64,000 bases of DNA from Solen grandis (GCA_021229015.1 CM037792.1:2650070-2714069), one strand, 5' to 3'. Positions 13,584 through 24,505 are shown, counted from the stretch's first letter. Translations and numbers: made by a program. The notes: generated by a model from the sequence alone, not told the origin.

Positions 13584-14580
13584 ATGCCACGAAACAACAT
13601 AGCCAAGAAGCACGATGTCCCCCTTTGCGATTTTTTCCCAAAGGGGGTCCCTTTTAAAGTGGTTGCAGTACAGACCCCTGAACCATCTACATTGAAAAAA
13701 AACCCAAAGTTTTCCTCTCCTTTTTACTTTCCCCCCAATAACCCCCGGGGAAAAAAAACGCTCTCAATACCTCTGAAAATATGGGATTCTACTGAAAACA
13801 AATATTTGCTCACCTATGAATCCTGATGACAAACTGTCCCTATAGCTGAGGAGTTGAGGGCCATTATGTTGGGCCCAAATTAAATCTGTAGTCGATGCCC
13901 TCGCGTCCCGGTTTTAGGTCCATAATTTCAGAGGCATGAAGGAGGGTGTTGACTCTAAATTTAAAATTGAGTATTACCCAAAATTTTCCGTGATGTTGTC
14001 AAGGAAAATAAAAGTCCCAAACTGAAAAAATTTCAACCTCCTTTACGGGGAGCTCAAAACATGGGAAAGCAGCAAAAGACCATCTAGAACAGTATTCCCG
14101 CGTAACAAAAGTGCGTATTGCGGGGGTACTGAGCAAGCGGGGGGAGGACCAAAACCCACCAGATTGTACTGGGCATCGCCTCAAAGATGGGGGTCAATCC
14201 TACACCTAGGCCGGGGATTGGGCGATCCCATCGTGTAGGGGGAAAAAAAAGTCAAAGGACATCATCGTTAAATTCGTAAGCTATAGGGATCGCCCCCGGG
14301 GGTTCCCAAAACCAGCCGGAAAAAAACTACCTTTCAATTGATGATGCATCCCTAAAAAAGGTGTTTTTATTAATGAGGGTTTGACTCATTTTGTAATAAA
14401 TTAAAAATGTTCGAAGCTAGATCGCTTGTTAGGTCAAGTCCCGGGTAAAGGCCGCTTTCTCATCCGATGGGGAAAATTTTTGTTCTTGATAATGAGATGC
14501 GGGCCCCCACCGGATCGGGTCATATTTAAAGATCTGAATAAGTTCCTGTAGATTTCTTGTAGTGCTGAGCTTTTTTTTTT
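13584..14580 (+). pseudogene. L1-type LINE ORF1 protein remnant (RNA-binding ORF1p)
   Basis: Read with frame changes, the plus strand gives an ORF1p-like order of motifs. First comes a coiled-coil-like part (near 13870). Then comes HLEQYSR followed by VRIAGV (near 14080-14125), the signature start of the RRM of L1-type ORF1 proteins. Next are IVLGIASKMGVN and a GRSHRVG motif (near 14165-14240), DIIVKFVSYRDR (near 14255-14295), and a C-terminal SRVKAAFSSDG (near 14435-14470). Family knowledge: ORF1p coats LINE RNA in the RNP and chaperones nucleic acids. The copy is broken by several frameshifts and stops, many at homopolymers, so part of the damage may be sequencing error. A possible N-terminal part starts with ATG at 13584. 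No matching L1-type ORF2 lies nearby; the CR1-like LINE downstream is a different element. Confidence 0.6.
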
Positions 14581-15270
14581 TTTGTAGTATAGTCACTGTT
14601 TGACCCATATACAGGTAATAACGGAAATGGTTTATTTCCTGAGTGATATTACTACAGTATAAGATTTTTCCCATGAACCCGAGGGTACACATATTTTGTC
14701 GTCTGTAATTTTTTGTAAAACATTGAAATAATTTAGACAAATTACAAATGGAATTAAAATTGGGTTTTTAAAAAATTTATGGGTAGGACTCTTAAATACG
14801 GTTAAAAAAAGTCACAAAGACCCTTTTAAAAAAAACACATAAAAAATTTTTTGACTTGATTTATTTATACATGTAAAAAACGAGGGTAATTGCGGAATTT
14901 ATTTTTTTTGTAAAAATTGTCTTTGTTGTAGCATCGTAGTATGGGATTTTGTTATATAAGACATTATCGTACCCCAAAAACCCAAATTGATATGCACCTT
15001 TAATACAATGAAGGTAATGAATGAACTTTTTAAAGTGAAAATATTCTAGTACTATGTGAAAATCTATATAGCTGGTTTTTATTTATCATTGATACTTATA
15101 TAATGGTTAAAATAATTTTATGCTTTTTAAAGTTGATGTTGTCAAATTTGTCTTATTTCACAAAAACTATTGAAAGAAAATATATTTTGCTGACTTGTTC
15201 AATTATCTCATTCTTTCACTCACCCACATAAGCATAAGCGCGCCCCACGTTCTTAATACTAACACGCATA
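14581..15270. other. Intergenic AT-rich sequence
   Basis: No gene or repeat recognised. The homopolymer-inflated texture fades out at about 15.0 kb, after which the sequence looks normally polished. Confidence 0.5.
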
Positions 15271-15608
15271 TAAATTCACATACACGCAAACACACACATC
15301 GAAATACACATAATGCATGCATGCATATGCACTTTACACGTTACATACATTTTGTACAAGAATCTTTTACAATTATAATTGTTATATAAAACTGTACCAA
15401 TTGTTTTATGCTGTTGAAGTAAAAGGTTATGGCTTGTCTTATTTGATGGCGTGTTTCTTGCGTCTCTTTTCTTGCCTATCCCTGAATAAACATTTATAAC
15501 ATATTTACACGTACAAACATAATCACGTGCGCACACACACGTAGGTACTAATATATATATAAAAATACACATACGCACACAAATACGCCACGTAAACATT
15601 GACTTTAC

Positions 15609-15644
<36 letters not shown>

Positions 15645-15720
15645 TACATACATGTATACATACACGCACGCACGTACGCAGACAACGCACGCACGCACGC
15701 ACACACACACACACACCGTT
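15271..15720. repeat. CA-type microsatellite cluster
   Basis: Interrupted (CA)n, (CATA)n and (CACG)n runs, densest at 15530-15560, 15610-15660 and 15664-15716. The 160-codon minus-strand frame over it is only Cys/Val repeats translated from GT runs. It is simple-sequence DNA, not a gene. Confidence 0.9.
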
Positions 15721-16146
15721 CTCTCATTCATTATTATTGTTATAAATTTATATGACATATACTTGTGACCGTTATTTATTAGAATTCCACTTGTTCTCTC
15801 AATAATCTAATTTATGATGCAAACTTTTCTACCGTTGCTACATTTTAAATGTTTACCCACTTATTGATTCAACACCTGCTATAAATTAATTATGTTCTTC
15901 TGTTCTCTTCTTTTTTTCTTTCTCTCCTTTCTCGGGTGGGTGTTTATGAAAGAAACGTATTTTATGAGTTTTCAGCTCGGTACAGCTCACGTAGACCCAC
16001 TGTTTCCCATTTTCCCACGAAAAGCGTTACGATGGAGTGGATATATCATTTATTCTCCATGTGGTCGCGTAGGAAGTGTTGGTTAAGTGAGCTGTGTGTA
16101 TTGTTTTATGAAAATAAGTAATGGATTTGGTTAACATATTGGAATG
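15721..16146. other. Sequence upstream of CR1-like LINE, perhaps its 5' UTR
   Basis: No conserved coding region is seen. The LINE's 5' boundary cannot be placed from the sequence alone; untranslated LINE sequence may extend back into this stretch. Confidence 0.35.
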
Positions 16147-16299
16147 ATGCTTACGTTTGACTGTACTTATATTACTATAAGTAGCATTGTCACTATTTTT
16201 TCTGCTGCTTATTTACTTATTTTATCAGGTGATATCCATCCAAATCCGGGTCCCAATTTAACAAATGAAAATCAATCGCCTAATGAGCTTCGCATCTGA
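16147..16299 (+). pseudogene. LINE leader peptide with 2A-like NPGP motif
   Basis: From ATG 16147 a 50-codon frame encodes a hydrophobic signal-like segment (rich in I, V, L, F, A; residues about 8-27) running directly into SGDIHPNPGP (GDIHPNPGP at 16228-16254). D(V/I)xxNPGP is the hallmark of 2A peptides, which make ribosomes skip the Gly-Pro bond. Published work describes such 2A-like sequences near the N terminus of APE-type non-LTR retrotransposons from molluscs, sea urchins and others. Here the frame stops at TGA 16297-16299, while the endonuclease continues in another frame from about 16265, so one frameshift separates leader and endonuclease. The motif itself is intact apart from that. 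Function in this copy is unlikely. Confidence 0.65.
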
Positions 16300-16990
16300 A
16301 GAGTCTTTACCTTCTTATGTAACGTCTAAACATTTTTCCATTGTTCATTATAATATTCAAAGTATAGCAAACAAAATTGATACAATAGGACCAGAACTCC
16401 GGGAACATGATATTTTGTGCTTTACTGAGACTTGGTTAGGAGATTCCGTAAATCTGATGATCTTGAAATTGTTTCTTATCATACACCTATTCGCAAAGAT
16501 CGCCCAGATGATGCACATGGCGGGTTATGATATACGTTAGGATAACTTACATTTTAACGCAGGTGTGATTTGGAATTAAACAGACTAGAATGTATTTGGC
16601 TCAGGTTACTGTTATAAATCAAAACAATATATTATTAGGAGTATTTTATGACCACCAAATGCAGACATACATACTTTTAATCTATAGAAGACCCAATATC
16701 TCTTGCACGTGATACAACTATTATAGATATATCATTACAGTGACTTTAACTATAACAAACATGGCCCTTCTACCTCGCGTAAAATTGATTTGATATGCCA
16801 GCAGTTTGATCTAATTCAACTTATTCAAGACCCCACACAATTTTACTGAAAACAGTTCTTCAACTATTGATCTTATGTTTGTTTCATCATTAGACCTCGT
16901 TCTCACTTCTGGTGTCGTGACCCTTTCTTAAACCAACTGCAACCTTTCACTGTCCTATTTACTTAATACTTAAGCAAAATTCTAATAAGT
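16265..16990 (+). pseudogene. LINE endonuclease domain (APE type), broken
   Basis: The frame from 16265 contains FSIVHYNIQSIANKID and DILCFTETWL (residues about 24-58 of that frame). These match the N-terminal N and E catalytic motifs of the endonuclease/exonuclease/phosphatase fold used by LINEs to nick target DNA. After stops and frameshifts, further pieces follow: NRLECIWL (near 16580), a GDFNYN-like stretch (near 16740), and SSTIDLMFVS (near 16860-16890), the usual D-N and S-D-H blocks. At least three frame changes and several stops occur. It would have primed reverse transcription at nicked chromosomal DNA. Confidence 0.7.
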
Positions 16991-16999
16991 TGAAAACAT

Positions 17000-18500
17000 T
17001 AAACGTAGGATTTGGAAATATGCCCAAGCAGATTTTGTCAAATTTCGGTGTGACATAAAAACTTATAACTGGGACTCACTAGATAGAAACGACATGCATG
17101 AATATGCACTTAATTTTTCTAAAGTATATTGGAAATAGCTGAAAACCATATTCCAAATAAAACTGTGGTTATAAAACCCAAATGATATTCCATGGATTAA
17201 TAGTAGTATTAAAAATAAAATTAAAAAAAGAATAAGGCATTCAAAAAGCAAACAAAGTATTCTGAGTCACATTGGAATAAATTAAAAAAAATAATAAATG
17301 AAGTTGTATCAGATTTACGTGATGCTAAATCAAATTATTTTAAACAGTTACCCAGTAAACTACAAGGTAGTATTAAGCAAAATGACTGGTGGAAAACACT
17401 TAAAATGTTTATGGCAAAAAACAATCAACAAAATATCCCACCTCTATTTAATGATGAAACAAATAGATTATCTGAAAATGATACTGAAAAGCTAATATTC
17501 TAAATTCTTATTTTGAGAAGCAAAACTCATTAAATGACGAGGTAAAAAATTGTCCAAACGTATCTGTTCCTAACCATATTGATTCTATTCTATAACTCGG
17601 TCTGAAGTAGCTGATGTTCTAAAATCGTTACCAGTAGGAAAGGCTTCTGGGCCTGATGGTGTTAGTAATAAAATGTTACGTGAAGCATCAGTCGAGCTTC
17701 TGGTCCCTTATGTAAACTTTTCAATAAATCTCTTTCATGTTTACGTACCAGATTGCTGGAAAGAGGCACATGTAACGCTTTTTTTAAAAAAGGTGATAAA
17801 ACTAAACCAAATAATTAAAGACCTATCTCACTTTTAAACACAATTGAAAAGGTGTTCGAACGTCTTATTTTTAAACATGTATTTAATTATCTCGTGATAT
17901 AAGATTTTTGTCTAGTTCGCAGTCAGTTTTGTTCCAGGGGATTCAACATTAATCAATTGGTCTATATGTATGACACATTCTGTAAGGCTCTGGATGATGG
18001 CCTAGAAGTCGTACTGTGTTTTTTGATAAAGCAATGCCTTGACAAGGTTTGGCATAGAGGCCTTCTCCAGAAACTCAGGAGTGCTGTATATTGGGACCTT
18101 TGCTTTCCTGTTTGAAAACTATTTATCTAACCGTAAGCAGCATGTTGTGGTTCTGGAGCTAAATCTGACTGGGCTTATACAAATGCGGGAGTACCGCAAG
18201 TCAATACTAGGTCCACTTCTTTTTTTGATTTATAATAAATGATATAACCACGAATATTGATAGCAATATACGATTGTTTGCTGATGACACAAGTTTATAT
18301 GTGATTGTACAAACCCACAGATTGCGTTATATAATTTAACAACTGACATAAATAGAATATCTGAGTGGCAGACACATGGCTCGTTAACTCAATCCTGCTA
18401 AATCAGAAACTCTCTCATCTCCTCGAAAACTAAATAAAACGGTTCATGATCCTTTATAATGTGTAATCAATCTACAACAGAAGTAAGTACATAAACACCT
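17000..18500 (+). pseudogene. LINE reverse transcriptase domain, broken
   Basis: Recognisable blocks in order: PNDIPWINSSIKNKIKKR (near 17180-17235), linking endonuclease and RT; PVGKASGPDGVSNKMLREA (near 17630-17690), RT block 1-2a; PISLLNTIEKVFERL (near 17822-17866), block 2; a DKVWHRGLL piece (near 18037-18066), block with the first catalytic Asp; and FADDTSLYV (18277-18303), the catalytic FADD box. They lie in different frames with stops between, so the enzyme is inactive. Order and spacing fit a full-length RT that has decayed in place. Confidence 0.75.
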
Positions 18501-18769
18501 AGTATTCATCTCTCTACTGACTGTTCTTGAATGACCACATTGACTAACATTACATATAAAGCATGGAAACGAATCCACATAATGAGGAAACTTAAATTTG
18601 ACTTAGATAGACGTTCTCTTGAAACTAATTTATTTTTCTTTCGTTCGTCCAATTTTAGAATAATGCGACATAGTTTGGGACAATTATAATAACATGATAA
18701 AGAAAGATAGAAAAAGTCCAACATGAAGCACGAGAATTGTTTCTGGTGCCAGTAAACTTGTTTCAATTA

Positions 18770-19372
18770 ATGATTTGTACAATGAAGTTAAATGGGAATC
18801 CTTAGAAACTAGAAGACCTAAACATAAATTAATAATGCTTTACAAAATGAAAAACAATCTAACACCTGAGTATTTATCAAGTAAAATTCCACTTACCATT
18901 GGTCAAAATACTTCTTATGCTTTACGAAATTCTAATGATTACAAACAATTCGTTCAAGAACAACTATATATCATAATTCTTTTCTACCATCATCTATTAG
19001 AGATTGGAATAACTTGCCATCTGAAATTCAAAACGCTGACTCTGTAAGATCGTTCAAATATTTATTAAATAAAAATGTAAGTAAACCACCACCTTATTTC
19101 TATCATGGTAATAGATATTCCCAATGTTACATACTCGCATTCGAACAAACTGTAGTGGCCTTAATATCATTTATTTCTTCGAACGTTGCAGATTCTCCTT
19201 TATGTCATGTGGAATGATTGAAACACCATTCCATTTTCTTTTAGAATCCCCACGTTATATCTTTTGTAGAAACTCAATGTTAAATGAACTACCCGAAAAC
19301 ACTCCTTTTGAAACTCTTTCTATATGGAAATCCAAGTATGTCAACACAAGAAAACAAATTGATATTTGATTC
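18770..19372 (+). pseudogene. LINE ORF2 C-terminal region, broken
   Basis: The frame from 18775 reads WESLETRRPKHKLIMLYKMK, then NNLTPEYLSSKIP, the conserved region after the RT in many mollusc CR1-like LINEs. After frameshifts near 19010 and 19200 it continues with NLPSEIQNADSVRSFK and ETPFHFLLESPRYIF, the usual C-terminal Cys/His-type region with some Cys/His residues changed. A stop at 19367-19369 probably marks the original end of ORF2. The exact function of this tail is not known to me. Confidence 0.6.
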
Positions 19373-19487
19373 TGTTCAAAGGTTTATTATCAATAGTAAA
19401 CGTTTTCATTCCTGAGCAATGAATTGCTGTGAGTGCTATTTTTTTTCTTTTTTTCTTAGTATATATTGATCTTTAATCTAAACACCC

Positions 19488-19535
19488 CCGTTTCTCTCTA
19501 TCTCTCTCTCTCTCCATCTCTCTCTCTCCTCTCTA
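19488..19535. repeat. CT-rich microsatellite in the LINE 3' region
   Basis: Interrupted (TCTC)n with CTATCTCT variants. It lies between the LINE C-terminal tail and its presumed 3' end. Confidence 0.8.
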
Positions 19536-19754
19536 AAAATATATTATGGTGATTAGTGTTTTTATGATACATTCAAATTGTGAAAAAATGATAATTTATG
19601 GTATCCACCGACAAATGTAATTAACAATAATATGGAGAAGACTTTTATAAGCCTTGGGCTTCCAGTCTTATCCAATTCTCAACATGTAAATGTTATTGTC
19701 ACGTATTGTATTTACTTACTACTTTGGAGAAATAAATATGTTTAAACTAAACGA

Positions 19755-20165
19755 AGCAGGGCTTATTTATTGTTTACTAAGTATTTAGATGGAAAACCAG
19801 TAAAGGTAGTGCTTAAGCAAGGTTTTTTTTTGTATGTAGTATTGAGATGGGAAACCAGATAGGGTAGTTGCTTGTGCAAGGTTTATTTATTGCTTATTAA
19901 TTATTATGGACGGAATACTAGGGAAGGTTGGTGTTTAATTTCCATTTATTAAGTATTTAGATGGAAAACCAGTGAGGATAAGTGCTTAAGCAAGGCTTAT
20001 TTAATGTTTATTAAGTATTTAGATGAAAAACCAGTAATGTAAAGTGTTAAAAGTAAGGTTTATTTTCTGTTTATTAATTATCTAGATGGAAGACCAGTGA
20101 TTGTTGGTACTTAAGCAAGCCTTATTTTCTGTGAATTAAGTTTTTAAGACGGAAATTGATAATGC
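19755..20165 (+). repeat. Minisatellite, ~62-bp unit, about 6.5 copies
   Basis: The unit is TTTATTAAGTATTTAGATGG, then AAAACCAGTGAGG, then TAGTGCTTAAGCAAGGCTTA. Starts are near 19772, 19838, 19896, 19945, 20006, 20068 and 20128. The same unit occurs at 9220-9480 and 12740-13190 in this window, so it belongs to a dispersed repeat family and does not come from the LINE next to it. Confidence 0.8.
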
Positions 20166-20672
20166 GGAAAAGCAGCGTCGATCAGCTAATATATTCAGTT
20201 ATATTCAATTAGTAATCGTGGGGATTTCGGTACATATTTATTGCAAAGTACGAATCAATGCATATTAAGAAGGTTAGCTAAGTTTATCCACATTTCCATG
20301 ATTAAGAGAAGTAATGAATCTACATAAGCCTTTAGTTGTATGAAGTTTAAAAATGCTAATATAATAGTTAATCGATGTGTTAGAATTAGTATGTTTTGAG
20401 CAAGGATCAGCTACAATGGTGGTTGTACTTCATAATCAATAAGACACTAACGCATTATGTGTCAAATAATTCATACTGCATGAAGTTTAAAAAAAACATA
20501 TCATTGTTGATTTTGTTAATATATCAATACAAAAACTTAAATTGTACATGTTATTATGTTTTAACATATGAGAAAATTAAGAGCATTAAATTGGCATTGA
20601 TAAAACCTTTTTTTTATTATAAATGAAATATTGACTGATATACAACAATGTTAACAAAAACAATTATGATAA
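20166..20672. other. Unassigned AT-rich sequence
   Basis: No gene or repeat recognised. Short open frames show no domain and biased AT-rich codons. Confidence 0.5.
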
Positions 20673-20771
20673 TAACGGTTACCTTAAAGGCTCCCAGGCG
20701 CAACAACCTAGTTTAACAGCATTTACAGAGTCACGTGTGTACACACGGTCGTTGCAGTTGAGTAACCGTTA
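20673..20771. repeat. 99-bp imperfect palindrome (MITE-like hairpin)
   Basis: Perfect 10-bp terminal inverted repeats TAACGGTTAC (20673-20682) and GTAACCGTTA (20762-20771). They enclose a second, inner near-inverted pair, GCAACAACC (near 20701) and GGTCGTTGC (near 20748). The interior is GC-richer than its surroundings. It could be a short hairpin MITE or a structured RNA gene. No flanking target duplication is obvious. Confidence 0.5.
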
Positions 20772-21246
20772 GACATTTTATCACATGATTGACATAGCTA
20801 TTGTAAAAAACATTGTACTGCCTACCTTTAATGTATTTCTTAATTATTGTTCAATACCTGCCTGATACTATGCTGATGTAATGACAATGATTGCATGAAA
20901 TATACAAATTGTTACATGTCTATAATAATATTTTCAGCCACGTTTTTCTCATTTATATTCTCATGCATACAGAGTCGAGGTGTTTGTACCGTCATATTTT
21001 ATTTATATATATAGTTCTATAATTGCAAAACAATATATTTTGTTATGCAAATATAGTATTGAATTCAATTATTTCCGATATGTCAAACAATTATGAACAG
21101 TTCTTAAAATATTATATATCATTTTATTTCAACAAACATGTTATATATTCCCATATATCAATTATCTTTTTAAGTATTGATATATATTAGGCATTTAGAC
21201 ATACCGGTAATAAGAAAATGTATAATTATGATTCGATTGTAATTTC
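20772..21246. other. Unassigned AT-rich sequence
   Basis: Nothing recognised; very AT-rich with many ATATAT stretches. Confidence 0.5.
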
Positions 21247-21482
21247 AGGTGAAACAGCAAATTGCAGATCGGCCCATAGAGAAACACGTTGAAGAATGGT
21301 CAGGTGACTTTGCCTCAACATCTGCATGTCAAGAACGGTAACTTTAGGCAGCTGCTGACCCTGTCCATACATCCACCATGTCACATCCCTGGGCTGAAGA
21401 CGCTCCAACACAACAGCACTAGAGGAACCTGTTGGTTACATGATGTGTCAGTGGTTTCGAACCTTCCGTGTGTCCACAGATG
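21247..21482. other. GC-richer exon-like island, identity unknown
   Basis: About 235 bp of balanced composition inside AT-rich DNA, preceded by a TTTCAG acceptor-like sequence (21243-21248). On the minus strand it has an open frame of 61 codons (21226-21411) with the peptide piece LERLQPRDVTWWMYGQGQQL. On the plus strand there are open frames of similar length. It may be an exon of a decayed gene, a non-coding RNA exon or a transposon fragment. I do not recognise it. Confidence 0.3.
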
Positions 21483-22599
21483 ACGTAGACAGTATATGTA
21501 TGTTTGTGATGTAAATAATAAATTCCGCAAATTTTGAATGAAATACAATAATTAATATCCACATAAACAGACAAAATATATGATTTTTCTCATGACAGGA
21601 TGCATATTCGTCGGTCATGTTAGTATTCCATTAGAGTTACTGATGACGGTTTCAAGTTGATCTGGTGAACATATTTAGGCGGGTCTTTGATTTACACATG
21701 GAGCGTCCTTGTATACTTTATTCACCGGGCATTTGATGCCTATATGCAGTAGCCTCTCAACCACACTTTGGGTTGATGGTTAGAATTTGGAATACTGAAA
21801 AATTATGTTTTATTATGAATTTTAAATTTTAATTTTAAATTTTATTGAAATAATGTTTTGTTTCGTCTTAAAACCCTTTAAAATACATATTTTTTTCAAA
21901 TCAAAGAATTTATACAAAGTAATATAGGTCTCCGGCCCAAAACACAAAGCATATTACATTATTCAGACAAAAGAAGTTGTGTCATACACCTTCTACAGAT
22001 ACAACCATCATCATCACCATTATATTTGTTATAAATTATATCAAAATATGAAATAAAATATAAAGTTTATATTTCTCCATGCTACAATTTCAAAAGATAT
22101 ACCTTTCTCTCATTTAAATATAATTTCAGAAAATGTATATGTTTCATACCATCAAAACCAGTTCTAATTTAGATGAGATGAAAATTAATACATAATTTAG
22201 ACAAGGTGGTGATAATCACGTAAGAATATTTTAACTGATTTTTATAAACCAGAAAAGTTCAGCAATTTATCAATATATAACGCTGTTCTATATAATAAAC
22301 ATCAGCATCAGTTGAACTAAGGATATTATAAAATACTTCTAAATTTTCTAGCTAAATAGTACCAGTTTCAGTAGATACTGATTTCGTAGATCTGTATATT
22401 TCCCACAATGATAAAAACATATATTCACATTCCACAACATTTGAATTAAAGTTTTCATTATAATATTTGCAGACACGTAAATCAAAAGAAATATTATAGT
22501 GCCCTCCCAGTTTCTACTTGTAAGTTATGGCTTGAACATCGAAAGCGAGACAAAGCTATCTGTATTTTACTGGTAATTCAATTTACAAGGTATCTCTCA
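21483..22599. other. Unassigned AT-rich sequence
   Basis: No gene, RNA or repeat recognised on either strand. Confidence 0.5.
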
Positions 22600-23560
22600 T
22601 ATCTCTCAAGTAGTGACCTGACACCCCCTTACTCCCCCGCCATCTGGAGAGAGTTCCGAGATAAGGGGCAAACTCTCATAAAAGGGAATGGGTACTCGGC
22701 TGATGATGTTTATGACAAGCATCCTAAACTGTATTTGGACATATTCTTTAATTCTGGCCATCCAGGGGACAACCAGGAAAGACTGATGACAACCAAGAAA
22801 GATTGGTGACTCTGGATAGACAGACGACTTCTAGGAAAAAATAGACAAGGGGCTTATTGGGTTGGCAGCCCAGTTAAGCTCTTTTCGCGGGGATGAACCA
22901 TAAAAGCTACGACAACACAAAAGAGAAATACCCCCAGGGCCTTCCGAGAGGGGGGGGGGATGATGGGCCCAACAGACGGATCATCGGGATCGACACGGCA
23001 AGTTTTACGACTGCAGAATGTACACCACGAGTTGTTTGCCACTGCGGAAAGGGATGCAAGAATCAGCGTGGATTGAACATACATCGGACAAAGAGTGGCT
23101 GTCGGTCGGGGAGTTACAGGGTCCCCGCCAGGTTAATCTGGTCAACGGAAGAGACATCAAGTCGGGGTTTCTAGCCACAGTACTAGAGTCTCTTAGCCCC
23201 GTGTTTTCATTGATGGGCAGTCTTTCGGAAGCTGGGATATTCAATCATCTACGACCGATTTCCCCGGGGCAAAGGAGATGATGGATCAACAAGCAAGCAG
23301 AAAGGGAGAGTCACAGCAAAACAAAGACATCACCAATCTTTGGAAGCATAGAGAGGAAAAAATCTCCAATTTTTCCCAGAACAAAACCCAAAGTCCAATC
23401 CTTCTTGATAACCAGGATGGGCATCTAAGGTTTCCTCAATCCTGGAGATCCCATCGCTTCAAGGGAAGTATGAAAGAGTGACAACAAAGGGGGGTGAAAA
23501 GGGGGAAACAAAGATGGAGGGGAGAAAGAAAAATAGCAGGCCACAGATGCAGGACAAGAG
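22600..23560 (+). pseudogene. Retroelement N-terminal fragment with CCHC-like finger
   Basis: The frame 22893-23174 contains VCHCGKGCKNQRGLNIHRTK then SGC. This is a C-x-C-x3-C-x8-H-x5-C arrangement of the kind I associate with N-terminal regions of invertebrate retroelement polyproteins (C.CG..CKNQRGL.IH..K..C). Composition shifts from AT-rich to balanced at about 22.6 kb and stays so to the gap, which suggests one inserted element. Other pieces (23278-23481) are hydrophilic and unrecognised. Which retroelement class it comes from is not settled; a non-LTR element is my best guess. The scaffold gap cuts it at 23644. Confidence 0.4.
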
Positions 23561-23643
23561 GTTTGGGGGATGTTTGACCAGGATGTAGACAAATTCTGCA
23601 ATCAGCTCTGCAAGGGGGTAAAAAAAAGTTTCGACCCCTTTTT

Positions 23644-23743
23644 NNNNNNNNNNNNNNNNNNNNNNNNNNNNNNNNNNNNNNNNNNNNNNNNNNNNNNNNN
23701 NNNNNNNNNNNNNNNNNNNNNNNNNNNNNNNNNNNNNNNNNNN
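23644..23743. other. Scaffold gap of exactly 100 N
   Basis: One hundred N bases, the conventional size for a gap of unknown length. Sequence on the two sides belongs to different elements, so adjacency across it is not assured. Confidence 0.99.
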
Positions 23744-23762
23744 CTAGGTAAATAGCCAAATT

Positions 23763-24505
23763 GATGTTGAAATTTGGTTAAGTACATGCGAAATATGCCA
23801 AGCAAGAAAGATTCCACAAACCCGAGCAAAAGCCCTCGAGTAGGTTGTCCAATGGAGAGAGTAGGACTTGATATATTTGGACCACTACCTGTATCAAACT
23901 CTGGTAACAGATATATTCTGGGAGTGATTGATTATTTTACAAAATGGGTTGAATTATATCCTTTGCCAAACCAAGAAGCAATTACATGCGCAAATGCATT
24001 AATGTCCGAGTTTGTAAGTCGTTTTGGAGTACCAAGACAAATTATTACAGATCAAGGGAGACAATTCGAGTCCAATCTGTTACAGGAGTTATGTACAAAA
24101 CTAGAAATTGATAAAACTAGGTGTTCGCCATTTCATCCCCAGACTAATGGCCTTTGTGAAAGAGTTTTCAAGACATTAGCAGACATATTATCTAAAGTAA
24201 TTGACACAAATCAACGCGATTGAGATTCACATTTACCGTTTTTGTTATTAGCCTATAGGTCTTCAGTACAAGAATCCACTGGGTTTACACCCAGCCGAAT
24301 GATGTTAGGCCATGAACCAATTCTACCCCCTGACCTTTTGTTTGGTGAATGTATACCTAGTGAAGATCATTTGTCGCCAGTCTTGTATGTTAAACAAAAG
24401 CAAGTCATTATGCATAGTGTTCATGAAGTCGCGCGTCGTCATTTATCGCTAGCGTCCGAACGCCAAAAGAAGCATTATGATCACCGTGCAAATACTCATT
24501 CATAT
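23763..24505 (+). pseudogene. Element A integrase, N-terminal and core part
   Basis: It opens with the CxxC of the zinc-binding HHCC domain (CEIC, near 23787-23798). After a frameshift near 23835 it runs through the rve core. Catalytic residues are visible: D in GLDIFGPL (near 23868), D in ITDQGRQFES (near 24045-24075), and E in NGLCERVFKT (near 24145-24175), so the D,D-35-E triad is present. A TGA at 24221-24223 sits where homologues have Trp, consistent with a TGG-to-TGA change. The frame then continues, PFLLLAYRSSVQESTGFTPS and so on, until 24505, where element B is inserted. Integrase would join the cDNA ends to host DNA; this copy cannot make a full enzyme. Confidence 0.85.

Larger units (their letters stand above)
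16147..19753 (+). mobile_element. Degenerate CR1-group non-LTR retrotransposon
   Basis: Parts appear in the order expected for a CR1/L2-group LINE: a short leader ending in a 2A-like motif (16147-16299), an apurinic-type endonuclease (to about 16990), a reverse transcriptase with FADD at 18277-18288, and a conserved C-terminal tail (to 19372). A CT-rich microsatellite and an AATAAATATG end follow. Frames break repeatedly, so it is dead. No polyA tail is seen, consistent with CR1 elements, whose 3' ends are usually short repeats. The 3' limit is set where the 62-bp minisatellite starts; the 5' limit is uncertain. Confidence 0.8.

Noticed and set aside
15276..15758. 160-codon minus-strand open frame rich in Cys and Val
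   Set aside because: It is the translation of GT/CA microsatellite runs; no domain, and composition is dictated by the repeat.
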